Shown: positions 50,723 to 62,600, numbered from the stretch's first letter. The stretch is 64,000 nt of DNA from Trypanosoma brucei gambiense DAL972 (GCF_000210295.1 NC_026744.1:1302001-1366000), one strand, 5' to 3'. Notes: generated by a model not told the origin, from the sequence alone. Numbers and translations: made by a program.

Positions 50723-51541
50723 ATGTTTATCAGTGGGCTGTTCGTGTTGGCCGTGGCTCTGTGCTGCACGAACCCCACAGATGGTTGCGACAGCAATTTC
50801 ACATTGGCTCAAGTGCTGGCGCTGTGTCAAATAACAGAACAGCTGAGGGGACTGAAGGAAGTTGTTATGAAAATTGGACCGCGAGCTGTCGAGGAAGCAT
50901 TGTTTACTTTGAAGGCGAAGAAACGTAGTGAAGTATCTTTGAGGCGGGCAGAGGAGGCGGCGGAACGGGACCGCAACGCAGGTTTTGCTGCGGAACGGGC
51001 AAGGCTGGCGTATGATAGCGTTTGTGAGGCCGTTGAGTTTGCTGAGTATGCGGCGACAAGCATCGAGGGACGTGCGAGTTCCCTCCTAGTTATTCAGGAA
51101 TATTATGTGCCATTCCTGGAAGATGTGATGCTCAGGGTTGGGACGGATGCGGAAGCTGCGGAAGCCCAAGAAGCCGCCATGTCATGTCTACAAACAAAAA
51201 GAAGTGTTTCACCAACGTCACTAAGTGAAGCGGCCTTGGAACTCCGAGTGAGATTAGGGGTCAGAAACTTTAGAGCGTTGAGGCGCGATCTCCACCGAGC
51301 GGCGTTTTGTCTCTATTCGTTGAAAAAGACGGCCGCGAAGATTGCGCTGGCCAGAAGTTCAGTAGAGGAAATAGAGTACCTCATAAACGAAGCAGCACAT
51401 GAAGCAGAGTGCGTGTCTCCCCCCAAGGGAGGCATACAGGGACAGTTGCCATCGGATGAAAGTGATTCTTCAAATTTGGTCACTGTGATTTCGGCCGTCC
51501 CGATATGTTGGTTATTGGCCACCATTACGCGTGTTTTGTAA
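50723..51541 (+). CDS. Alpha-helical putative GPI-anchored surface protein
   Basis: A 272-residue protein with an N-terminal signal peptide (MFISGLFVLAVALCCTN), an ectodomain of long Ala/Glu/Arg-rich helices and a Ser/Asp-rich C-terminal linker leading to a hydrophobic end (LVTVISAVPICWLLATITRVL), as expected for GPI addition. One N-glycosylation sequon (NFT) follows the signal peptide. The layout resembles three-helix-bundle trypanosome surface proteins (BARP/GARP/MISP and VSG-like folds), but I see no specific family signature. It lies between two copies of the same ~342 bp repeat, which suggests it arose or is regulated as part of a duplicated cassette. Confidence 0.7.
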   Translation: MFISGLFVLAVALCCTNPTDGCDSNFTLAQVLALCQITEQLRGLKEVVMKIGPRAVEEALFTLKAKKRSEVSLRRAEEAAERDRNAGFAAERARLAYDSVCEAVEFAEYAATSIEGRASSLLVIQEYYVPFLEDVMLRVGTDAEAAEAQEAAMSCLQTKRSVSPTSLSEAALELRVRLGVRNFRALRRDLHRAAFCLYSLKKTAAKIALARSSVEEIEYLINEAAHEAECVSPPKGGIQGQLPSDESDSSNLVTVISAVPICWLLATITRVL

Positions 51542-51928
51542 CGATATGCCCTCACACGCATGCAGAGGGAATAAATCTGCAGGCGTAGCACCGTCCATGG
51601 TGCAGCGACTTGATGAGTATAAATGAAGTATGAGCGTGTTGTTTTACGTGCGTAACTTTATGTGAAAAATGTGCACGTGGGGCTGAGGCATGAATGCACG
51701 TATGTTTGCCTCGCGTTCACGCAGTAATGATAGTTTTCGACGTGTGTTGGCGACACATTGCCCCTTACCTCCTTTTTTATTTTTTTTTCACTTGTTAGCG
51801 TCATTATATTCGCAAAAACAGATGTGCAAAGTGTTTTTCATGTAAAATCTGCCTGCCTCCCCTTTACTGCCGTAGATACTGCACGCTGTGCAATCGTGTT
51901 AACACGTGTATGTTCATTTAATTGCTCC

Positions 51929-52270
51929 CCTTAGCAGTGAATCTACGAAGTCCTCTTTCGCACATTTCACTGATGTGAACCACACCCTCTCGCACATAAT
52001 TAGTTATTGATTTAATACTGCATATAAATCTATTTTATATATTTTTTAAATATTTACTGCTGCTTTCTACCAGCCTTGAGGCGCATGCGGTCGCCCAAAA
52101 ATAAGTGGACATCGCAGTAGATTTATTGTGGAGTGATATCAATAAGCTTGCGCGTGTGTATATGAGACCCGTTTCCTCTCTTCTTTTTAGTGGTGCTCCT
52201 ATTTTCCTTGTTTTGGTGTTTGTTTTTTCGTATGTGTGTGTGTGTGTGTGTGTGTGTCATGCTGTTGCAT
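51929..52270 (+). repeat. Direct repeat copy 2 (~342 bp)
   Basis: Second copy of the sequence at 50165-50508, offset 1764 bp, lying ~390 bp after the helical surface-protein gene. Sequence diverges abruptly after gctgttgcat. Confidence 0.92.
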
Positions 52271-53378
52271 TTACTTGTGCCACCACAAACTCCCTAGGTT
52301 TTTTTAACACTTATTTATTATAACTGTACCGTAAGGAAGGGGATATGGGCCCGCTGTGAAGCTGGTGCAAATGAGTTGGTTGGAATGTAACAACGGATGG
52401 TCGGGGGAGGGGGGCATATTGGATCCCTTCCTGGTCATCGCCAGCACAAACATCCGCCGAAACACCGCGGAAGAGCCATTGCTGAGGTAAATTAATCGGC
52501 GTGAGAAATGTCGTGGCTGCCAATGGGGCTCCATTGGTTTAAAAAGAAAAAAGAAAACACGGAGCGTCAGCTTCACAGAGCACTGTAAACAAACGCCTTG
52601 ACCACCACCGGATCCCATGTTACGCTGCATCCACGCATTCTCAAGTGCTGGATGCGTTTGCGTTTGTATTTGTATGTGTGCGCTTCTCCTTGAAACAGTA
52701 AATATTTTACACATTACATTTGACATTACGCATATTCCCTTTTCATATTCATGGAAAAAAGTGATGACAATATCTTTTATGCAAATAATGAAATTCCACA
52801 CCTATCGCTAACGCTTCAGTATTTTTTTTCCTCGTAACTGTTTCAACCTATTTTGTCATTGTATCCAAAAATATACATCACACGATTCAGTACCACATCT
52901 TACAACATTTAATAGCATCTTCCTGCTTCCGGTTGCCGTTGTTCCCATTCACATTAATTTTATTCACAAACACTTACAAGCACCTTAACTTCTCTGTTGA
53001 AACATTCCCAATACAAAATGCTGTTTCCTTTTCTTAAAAATAAAAATTATCAAGGGAAAACATAATAAGGGGTTAAATTTATGAAATCAACTATTAATAT
53101 ATGATATAAACGATGGCTCAGTGTTTCCATCAACACGCGTATTCCTGCGACAAATGCTTTCCATATGTAATGTTAATCATCCTGAGCTTAATAATGGCAA
53201 AAAAATAAATAAAATTAATCAATTCTGGCACAATGGTACGCACTCGTTAGTTGTTTATGCTGATTGCACCTCAACTTTGATTCGGAGTGCACAACTCCAT
53301 TGGCGTCAGGTTGGGCTGAAAGGACATTTACCACAACTTTTCCTTTCCGTATATTCCGTAACCTCTGTTTTATCATTA
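52271..53378. other. Gene-poor region at the strand switch
   Basis: AT-rich sequence between the last plus-strand gene and the 3' end of the minus-strand RHS pseudogene. Frames of up to 165 codons occur but show no recognisable family. It is the convergent end of two transcription directions, where a Pol II termination region would be expected. Confidence 0.55.
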
Positions 53379-55765
53379 TTATTCGTTATTCGTCACTTCT
53401 CTTGCCTCGTGCGCAGCTGGTGGAGGTGTGGCACCATTCAGCTCCGCAAAACGTGCAACAGTTGATGCCTTAACAACATTAACGTCAAATTTGACGAGGT
53501 ATTGTTTGACATCATTTTTCCAAAACACTTCAACATGCCTGTGGTTTTCACCATCTGCTTTACCATCTGTGAGATCACATCGCTGCTTGACTCTCATTGG
53601 AGTGGCGTCAGGGTGCTGAACATAAATCATTTCCCATTGATACTGCCCCATAACTGTTTTCCAATATTCATCACTTGGATTAGTGGTTGGATTTAAAAGT
53701 TTCTTCAGCATGTCAAGGACTGTTCCTGTCTTCGTATCATGCGATTCAGCAGTTGTTTACTGCAACATCACTATTGTCTTTTTTTCTCTTCTCTGTTGTT
53801 TTTTATCCTCAGCAATTGCATCAGGGTCAACAACAAAGAAGGCATCCAAAACAGGGAAGTTAGGAATCGCCTTGTATGCCTGAAAGAGACTTGGGGAACG
53901 TATTACCATGCCATAACCGTCTGTAAAATCGGCAGCATTTCCAAAGTTCAGGTATCTCTTCTGTACATGCCTCGACACTGATATTCTGCGCAACTCCCTG
54001 TTCCCCTACTCCCCTTTCGGGCAGTGGTTTGGTCATTTCGGTGACCATACTCAACACTTTGGGAAATCCAAGTGCTTTTATAGCGTTGTACTCAAATAAA
54101 GCTGGAATTATCTCACGGGTAGGAATAAGCCCCGCCGACTGAGCTAAATTTTGAGCGGTTATTTCAGTTTCTGAATTATTCTCTTCTTTATGGATTCAGA
54201 GTGGGGTACGCATATGTATATCTCACTATTGTTTCTCCAACAGGCACGAACAATCTTCACGAGTTTGTGAGACGCGTCACTTTCTCTCCGTTCGCCTTTG
54301 TTACCCACCACGCCAATATAGAGTTCACGCCGCTTATGGGACTTGATGGAATTTATTTCTTTGTCTATGTCGTCCTCACGCGTGGCATGCTTTGCTTCAT
54401 CAAACACATAACGAAGTGAAGGTCCGACACGCTCCACACGGTTCTCATACATCTTCCACTTTTCCCTCAACTCAACAGGCGTGGCTTGAGGAAAAAGCTT
54501 GGGTCCCACACGTGAGAAGAAAGCCCGTACTTCACTCATGTCCCAGCAGTTAACAAAGATACGTGTATATCCTTCCCTTTGCTGCTCCCAGCTGTCAAAA
54601 TTTCTCTCATTAGGTGAACTGATCAAAATGCTTCCCCATTTTGGAGCCAATCTCGCTGGCGGTTGTTCGCCATTCACAAAAAAAAAATCATAAATAATAT
54701 AACCACGTGTATTTGATGATATAACCTTGAGAAAGTCCATTGCTGCCCCTTTACTGTACATTTTTACTCTGTTGACGTCACCATTACCTAATTTCTCAAA
54801 TATATACGCTACCTCGCCACAGAAATACGCAACAACAGGTAACTCTTCCGCATCATAATGCAATAACTTGTAGAGGATGAAAGAACCCAAATTCTGAGAT
54901 TTACCAATCCCCGGGTTACCAATGACAGTGTATGCTTGTGGAAAATAAGGACATCTTGACATAACACGTTGCGTACGCCATAATTCAATTCCATTCCTTA
55001 CAACATTCCATACGCGGAGCTCTTCTCTATGGATGAATATTCTTTTGTTACTTCCGTCGGTAAACTTGGCTTATTATCACACCATTTGAGATGTTAGAAC
55101 CATTGCTTCAACTTCTTCCCTGCGTTCTGGTTTCTTCTCAACAGCTTCCTCAATTTTAGGGACAACATTAAGTTCTTCATTCTTCCACATTACATCATCA
55201 CCACGCGTTCCATCAACCATCCTCATTCCCAATGGTTGAGTCCCATTGTCAATTTCAATATGACTCCATTTCGCATTATAAACAGAGTCGTAAACTCCTG
55301 GAAGGTCAGCACCGTCAGCCAGTTAAATATATCGTTCCTCCGCCTTCCTGGCAATGCACCGTATCGTGTCCAACCTTGATGTCGCTGCGGAGCCAACTTG
55401 TTTCCTCATTTGGGCAGTTGCCTTCTCGCCCCACTGCCGCAGGGAGTAAATTCCATTACCGTTTAGATAGTTTATCCAACCTTGTATTTCAGGCAACTGC
55501 TCACATATCCTTTATCGCTTAAACTGGAGGAGATTCTCTATGTCTTCAAGTAACTCGGCATCCCTAGTGTACCTTCCTGGGTTGGTAACACACAAACTCA
55601 TTGCTACATTCTTCATGTTGTTCGTGTTCAGAAAGAATTGCATCAGAAATTCGTGCAGGCCCATTTTAGCCAACGCCGCATAGTCTTCCAGAAGCACATC
55701 CTCAACCCTACTTTCCATCGTCCAGTTGGTGTCCCCTTCATTTCTCCGCAACTTCTTTCTTTTTT
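53379..55765 (-). pseudogene. RHS (retrotransposon hot spot) pseudogene
   Basis: Minus-strand fragments line up in order with RHS proteins. WTMESRVEDVLLED (around 55715) is the conserved RHS start of the central domain. A Walker A GNPGIGKS lies at about 54897-54920 in a 267-codon frame (54962 to 54159) that includes the RHS-like segments FVNCWDMSEVRAFF and ELYIGVVGNKGE. Later pieces (54057-53757) and QWEMIYVQHPDATPM with VEVFWKNDVKQYLVKF (53711-53379) match the RHS C-terminal domain. Stops and frameshifts separate them, for example the stop at 55512-55514 and the frame changes between 54159 and 53711. RHS proteins are nuclear or perinuclear ATP/GTP-binding-motif proteins encoded where ingi and RIME elements insert. 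Confidence 0.85.
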
Positions 55766-55769
55766 TTCC

Positions 55770-56505
55770 TTGTACGGTCCCTTGGTCGTCCTTCCGAATT
55801 CACCCCACTTAAGTTTCGTTCATACATGAAAAAGAGGTATCCGACACTGGCGGTTCAGGTTATCCATTGTGCTTTCCCACTAAATTACACAGGATAAGAT
55901 AGGGTGATGGTACATATTTGCTGAAGTGTAGTGATATCCATGCGTACACCCCGCACTCAGTTTACAGGGGTTGCATCATGTTCGGGCTTCGCCGCTCAGT
56001 GCGGGCACTTGGTGCCGTGGCCAGTTTTTGGTTGACCCGAAAATGGTTGTTGATGCAGCGCCGCATTAAAGTTTCTCCTTTGGTATGTGGTTGGATGGTG
56101 CGGCATCAGGAAAGCGTGCGGGCACGAGCGCCAGCACCAATGAGTTACGCAAGTCAGGTTACGCGCACTGGCTTATTTACCCCTAGCATAAAAGTGTGGC
56201 GTGACAGAGTTACTAGTGAAAGCGACGATTTGCATCCTATCTTGTAAATAGGCGATGGCCTGCGTATCTCAGACGTGTGAAATGACTTCTATTCATGGCT
56301 CTGCTAGAAGGTCTTCCATAATGAGTATACGGGCCTGCTGCTGCCTTCTTACACATGTAAGTTGCCCTGTGATGTGCTGGTGGCCGCAAGCGTTGAAGCA
56401 ACCTACTTCTACAGCTCTTATTCTTGTCTTACTCAAAAGACAGGACACCATCCGCTCATCGTCAAAGGCGTAGTGGAGTACGTCGCTTCCCTCGATCGTT
56501 TGTTC
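55770..56505 (-). mobile_element. Degenerate ingi-related remnant (DIRE)
   Basis: Read on the minus strand, this segment follows the ingi endonuclease region: DERM/LSKTR-like text near 56440, then LIGAGARAR, TKGETL and CINNHF (compare ingi LIGADANAH, TKGETL, CIDNQF), then continues past the endonuclease into a KWGEFGR region that matches DWRNFR. It contains several stops and small indels, and its catalytic residues are mostly replaced. It joins the RHS pseudogene directly at about 55765, in the same orientation. It lacks the start of the element and its RT, RNase H and 3' end. Confidence 0.75.
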
Positions 56506-56507
56506 TT

Positions 56508-59500
56508 CGGTGATGCCAGGGTCCAGTACCCCGTCTCATCGGGGGAAGCCAAGAGCCAGCAGCGTTCCTTTCATGGGGAACACTGCTGTGCTCCGGCTAC
56601 GGCATCATACAGCACAGGGATCAGCAGCGTCTTGCTGGGACACCGTTTTTCATTTGTCGGTCCCTGGGCACGTGCCAGCATGATATCAGCAGTATCATAC
56701 GCACTAAGATGCTGCTGTCCGGTGATGTGGAAGAGAATCCCAGTCCGTCGTTGCGTGGGATGCAGTGGAACTGCGCCTGGCTATCTCAAGGAAAGAGATT
56801 AGCACTCCACAAAACCCTTGTTGATGAGCGGATCGCCTTTTGTCTGTTGAGCGAGACAAGGATGACGCCTGGAGAGGCGGCTTGCTTTAGCGTTGCTTGC
56901 TACCAACATGACGGAATAGCTCGTAACTGCAAAGGAGGTGGTGTATCAATACTAGTGAGGGAGGACCTACCAGTCGAGACCGGTATGGCCGTTGTTGGTC
57001 GCATTGAACAAGTGCATGCAACAATTCACCTTGCACGTGGAACGGCGCTGACTGTCACGTCGGCGTACATCCCACCAAAACACACCTTCACGGCAACTGA
57101 CCTAGATACGCTTCTGACAACTGACGGTGCCCAGCTCATCGGTGCAGACGCTAATGCACACGCGTTGGCATGGGATCGCGCGAGCCCACCAAATACCAAG
57201 GGTGAAACCCTCACACAGTGGTGCATTGACAACCAGTTTCTGGTCTGCAACACTGGTGAGTGCACCAGGTACGCGCGCCACTACGGGGAGTCCACACCTG
57301 ATGTGACAGTGTCAAGGAATTGCACAGTGTACAGGTGGACATCGCTGTATTCTCCAGATAGCGATCACCATCACATATTTTTCGACGTTATCGTTGGAGA
57401 CGACACAGATGCACTGAGTTGCCCGCGGCTTCGAAAGCCCATGTACGCATGGCTAAAAGCTGACTGGAGGAATTTCCGTCTCAAGGTTGACGAGCTCTGC
57501 AGGAAAATTGGTAGAGAGAAGAACGTCAACACCCTGGAACAGAAATTGAGCTCCGCCATCCGCATTGCGACGAAGGTCTCCGTCCCCCGTGGCTGCAGAG
57601 CAACGCCACCACATTGGACACCTGAGCTCGCGAAACTCGATGAAGAGATCGCTGGATGCGGACCCTCCCACCGAAGGGAAAAGTTGGTAGCCACGTGTAA
57701 GCAGATCCTGGACCGTACCACAAAGAAGAGATGGAGCACGCTATGCTCCAGACTTGCGGTGTCAGACCGCTGCAGTTGCCACATTGTCAAGAAGGTATAT
57801 GCGCCACGACCACTAACCACACCGGCGGTACTTGTTGATAACGCGGCCATCACGGACTACCGTCAAGCTAAGAGGTTCAGTAAACTGTACTCGTCCCGCG
57901 CAAGAAGGCACCCCGACTCACACCCACCGGCACCAATAAAGACGATAGCGAGTGAGTTCAGTCTCACCACGATGGCTGAACTACGGAGATCGATCAAACT
58001 GCTACCGAGTGGATCCGCAGCCGGAGCTGATTGCTTATACAACGAGGCACTGCAACACCTCGGTAGAACAGCGCTGAATGTTGTTCTGAGGCTATTCAAT
58101 GAGAGCCTACGAACGGGAATCGTGCCGCCTACATGGAAGACTGGTGTTATCATCCCCATCCTGAAGGCCGGAAAAAGGGCGGAGGACCTCGAATCTTACA
58201 GGCCTGTGACGCTCACGAGCTGCCTCTGCAAAGTCATGGAGCGCATAATTGCCGCGAGGCTTAGAGAAACTGTTGAGTCCCAGCTGACGCCGTAGCAATC
58301 AGGCTTTCGCCCCGGATGCTCAACGCTCGAGCAACTCCTGCACGTCCGCGCTGCCCTCTGCCGCCCCACGCACCAATATCGTACGGGTGCTGTGTTCGTC
58401 AACTACGAGAAGGCATTCGATACAGTGGACCACGACAAAATTGCGAGGGAAATGCACAGAATGAAGGTATCATCCCACATTGTGAAGTGGTGCGTATCAT
58501 TTATGAGTAAACGAACTGGCAGAGTGAGATTCAAGGAGAAGCTTTCCAGAAGCAGAACATTTGAGCGAGGAGAGCCACAAGGAACTGTACTTGGCCCAAT
58601 CATGTTCATTATTGTCATGAACTCGTTGAGCCAGCGCCTTGCAGAAGTGCCGTTACTTCAGCACGGATTCTTTGCAGACGACCTGACGCTACTTGCGAGG
58701 GACGCAGAGAGGGATGTCATCAACCACACACTACAATGCGGTCTAAACGTGGTGTTACAGTGGTCAAAAGAGTACTTCATGTCTGTCAACGTAGCGAAAA
58801 CAAAGTGCACACTCTTCGGGTGTATAGAGCGCTATCACCTTACATTGCAACTGGACGGCGAAAGAATAGGAGCTGACAGGACACCGAAGCTTCTCGGAAT
58901 AACATTCCAGTGTCTGCAGGGGATGGCAACACATGCGGCCGAAACGAGATGCAAGATGGACTTCCGACTACTGAAGATAGCAGCCATCTCAGCTTCTACA
59001 TGAAGGCCAAGACGACAAGTACTGAGGGCTTTTTATCTAGCACTCGTACAGGCACACACCATGTATGGCATTGAGGTATGGTACTGGGACGCTTCGAAAC
59101 GAAGTCGCGACCTCCTTGCATCAGCACAACACAAAGCCAGTCGCATCATAGCCGGCATACCGCATGGAACACGCAAAGAGGACTCTCTGCTGGAAGCAAA
59201 CCTCCTGCCACTCAAGACGACCACTCTTGTGCGCAGCATGAAATTCATGCTGATGTGTGAGTCACGAGGCAGATGTTTGCGCTGCCATGGGAGGAAGTAT
59301 ACCACAGGCAAACATCCCGTCCGAATCTTACATTCCCGCATCATGCGGTCTTATCCCCACATCCACATTGAGCCACGCGAGCACCCACTAAAAAAATCGA
59401 CGCCTCCCCAAAGCTGGCTGACCCCAATTTCCCCCGCAAATAAAGCCCGGGTGCCCCTAAGAACCCTGACAAAGTCAAAAAAGGAGGCTTCCCCAAAAGC

Positions 59501-59517
59501 GGATTGCCCGGCCTTTT
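56508..59517 (+). mobile_element. ingi retrotransposon copy 1, incomplete
   Basis: A non-LTR retrotransposon of the ingi clade. Sequence from about 56511 (tgatgccagggtccagtacc) resembles the conserved 5' terminal ~79 nt shared by ingi, RIME and L1Tc, which acts as an internal promoter; the very first bases of that motif are not clear here. The coding region begins with a 2A-like peptide, then APE endonuclease and reverse transcriptase. It runs into the assembly gap in the region after the RT, so RNase H, zinc fingers and 3' end are missing. The exact 5' junction with the DIRE is unresolved. Confidence 0.88.
56709..59517 (+). pseudogene. ingi ORF, copy 1 (endonuclease and RT), inactivated
   Basis: The frame opens with a 2A-like motif, GDVEENPSP, where the NPGP consensus is changed to NPSP. 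The APE endonuclease (~15-240) keeps LSETRM (Glu), GADANAHALAWD (Asp and Asn), PDVTVS and SDHHH. The RT then has TAG at 58293-58295 (CAG in copy 2), Asp to Asn in motif A (58401-58403: FVNYEKAFD versus FVDYEKAFD), an intact motif C FADD, and TGA at 59001-59003 (TGG in copy 2). The frame resumes after each stop. These four changes are all C-to-T or G-to-A transitions relative to copy 2 or the 2A consensus. No in-frame ATG exists upstream of 56709 after a stop at 56511; an ATG at 56513 is in another frame. Confidence 0.87.
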
Positions 59518-59617
59518 NNNNNNNNNNNNNNNNNNNNNNNNNNNNNNNNNNNNNNNNNNNNNNNNNNNNNNNNNNNNNNNNNNNNNNNNNNNNNNNNNNN
59601 NNNNNNNNNNNNNNNNN
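59518..59617. other. Assembly gap, 100 N
   Basis: Exactly 100 N between the two ingi copies. Compared with a full ingi (~5.2 kb), at least the 3' part of copy 1 and the 5' part of copy 2 are missing, so the true distance could be a few kilobases. Confidence 0.97.
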
Positions 59618-62600
59618 ACATCGCTGTGTTCTCCCGATAGCGATCACCATCACATACTTTTCGACGTTATCGTTGGAGACGACACAGATGCACTGAGTTG
59701 CCCGCGGCTTCGAAAGCCCATGTACGCATGGCTAAAAGCTGACTGGAGGAATTTCCGTCTCAAGGTTGACGAGATCTGCAGGAAAATTGGTAGAGAGAAG
59801 AACATCAACACTCTGGAACAGAAATTGAGCTCCGCCATCCGCATTGCGACGAAGGTCTCCGTCCCCCGTGGCTGCAGAGCAACGCCACCACATTGGACAC
59901 CTGAGCTCGCGAAACTCGATGAAGAGATCGCTGGATGCGGACCCTCCCACCGAAGGGAAAAGTTGGTAGCCACGCGTAAGCAGATCCTGGACCGTACCAC
60001 AAAGAAGAGATGGAGCACGCTATGCTCCAGACTTGCGGTGTCAGACCGCTGCAGTTGCCACATTGTCAAGAAGGTATATGCGCCACGACCACTAACCACA
60101 CCGGCTGTACTTGTAGATAACGCGGCCATCACGGACTACCGTCAAGCTGAGAGGTTCAGTAAACTGTACTCGTCCCGCGAAAGAAGGCACCCCAACTCAC
60201 ACCCACCGGCACCAATAAAGACGATAGCGAGTGAGTTCAGTCCCATCACAATGGCTGAACTACGGAGATCGATCAAACTGCTACCGAGTGGATCCGCAGC
60301 CGGACCTGATTGCTTATACAACGAGGCACTGCAACATCTCGGTAGAACAGCGCTGAATGTTGTTCTAAGGCTATTCAACGAGAGCCTACGAACGGGAGTC
60401 GTGCCGCCTGCATGGAAGACTGGTGTTATCATCCCCATCCTGAAGGCCGGAAAAAAGGCGGAGGACCTCGATTCTTACAGGCCTGTGACGCTCACGAGCT
60501 GTCTCTTCAAAGTCATGGAGCGCATAATTGCCGCGAGACTTAGAGACACTGTTGAGTCCCAGCTGACGCCGCAGCAATCAGGCTTTCGCCCCGGATGCTC
60601 AACGCTCGAACAACTCCTGCACGTCCGCGCTGCCCTCTGCCGCCCCACGCACCAATATCGTACGGGTGCTGTATTCGTCGACTACGAGAAGGCATTCGAT
60701 ACAGTAGACCACGACAAAATTGCGAGGGAAATGCACATAATGAAGGTACCACCCCACATTGTGAAGTGGTGCGTATCATTTCTGAGTAACCGAACTGGCA
60801 GAGTGAGATTCAAGGAGAAGCTTTCCAGCAGCAGAACATTTGAGCGAGGAGTGCCACAAGGAACTGTCCTTGGCCCAATCATGTTCATTATTGTCATGAA
60901 CTCGTTGAGCCAGCGCCTTGCAGAAGTGCCGTTGCTGCAGCACGGATTCTTTGCAGACGACCTGACGCTACTTGCGAGGCACACAGAGAGGAATGTCATC
61001 AACCACACACTACAGTGCGGCCTAAACGTGGTGTTACAGTGGTGACAAGAGTACTTCATGTCTGTCAACGTAGCGACAACAAAGTGCACACTCTTCGGGT
61101 GTACAGAGCGCCACCCCCTTACATTACAACTGGACGGCGAAAGAATAGGAGCTGACAGGACACCAAAGCTTCTAGGAGTAACATTCCAGTGTCTGCAAGG
61201 GATGGCAACACATGCGGCCGAAACGAGACGCAAGATGAACTTCAAACTACTGCACTTAGCAGCCATCTCAGCTTCTACATGGGGGCCAAGACGACAAGTA
61301 CTGAGAGCTTTTTATCTAGCACTCGTGCAGGCACACACCATGTATGGCATTGAGGTATGGTACTGGGACGCTTCGGAACGAAGTCGCGACCTCCTTGCAG
61401 CAGCACAACACAAAGCCAGTCGAATCATATCTGGCATACCACGTGGGACGCGCAAAGAGGACTCTCTGCTGGAAGCAAACCTCCTGCCACTCAAGACGGC
61501 CACTCTTGTGCGCAGCATGAAATTCATGCTGATGTGTGAGTCACGAGACAGATGTTTGCGCCGCAGTGCTGAGGAAGTATACCACAGCAAACACCCAGTC
61601 AGAGTCTTACATTCCCGCATCATGCGGTCCTACCCCCACCTCCGCATTGAGCCACGGGAGCACCCACTAGAGACATCGACGCTCCGCCACAGCTGCCGAC
61701 CGCTATTTCACACGCAGATAAAGCCTGTGTGCGCTGATGACCCTGACGATGTCAAAAGGGAGGCTTCCGAAAAGTGGATTGAACGGCATTTTGCACGGAG
61801 GGGGAAGGAGCCACCGCGGCGAGAGCACTACGAATTGTGGACTGATGGATCCGTGTCCCTCGGTGAGAAGTCCGGATCAACTGCCCTGCTCTATAGAAAC
61901 AACACGCTGATTTGTGCACCCAAGACCGGAGCAGGGGAACTCTCATGCAGTTACAGAGCGGAATGCGTAGCATTAGAGATAGGACTGCGACGGCTGCTGA
62001 AATGGCTTCCGGCATACAGAAGCACACCGAGCAGGTTGTCCATCTTCTCTGACTCGCTGTCAATGTTAAAAGCACTGCAGACAGGCCCCCTAGCCGTAAC
62101 GGACCCAATTCTAAGACGACTATGGAGGCTTCTGCTTCAAGTTCAGAGAAGGAAGGTGCGTATCCGACTGCAATTTGTGTTCGGCCATTGTGGCGTGAAA
62201 CGGAATGAGGTTTGCGATGAAATGGCCAAAAAGGCCGCAGATTTAGCACAGTTGCGAGACACATGGATCCCCGACATCATTGCTTATGCGAAGCGAGTGC
62301 TTAGGTCGGAAGAAGTCCATGAGAACACTCATAGGTTTGGTATCACGGGCAACCACTTTCCAACAAAACATAAAGAAGAACTGACGAGGGAAGAAGAAAC
62401 GGCACTGGCACGCTTTCGGGTTGGGTCTTCAAGACACTATGGATGGATGTTGCGAAAGATCAACCCGAGTGTGCCTCCACAGTGCCGATGGTGCAACCCG
62501 CAACATGCAGCGATAGGACCAACAATACAAACACAAACAGCCCCACCTGTTGCGACACGCACTCTTCAGAGAACCTCCGAACCGACCAAATGTACGGAAT

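Noticed and set aside
52304..52801. 165-codon minus-strand frame near the strand switch
   Set aside because: No recognisable family, poor composition and no processing signals; could be a pseudogene fragment, but the sequence does not support a call.
55918..56247. 109-codon plus-strand frame upstream of ingi
   Set aside because: It is the antisense of the minus-strand ingi-related remnant, which explains the sequence better.
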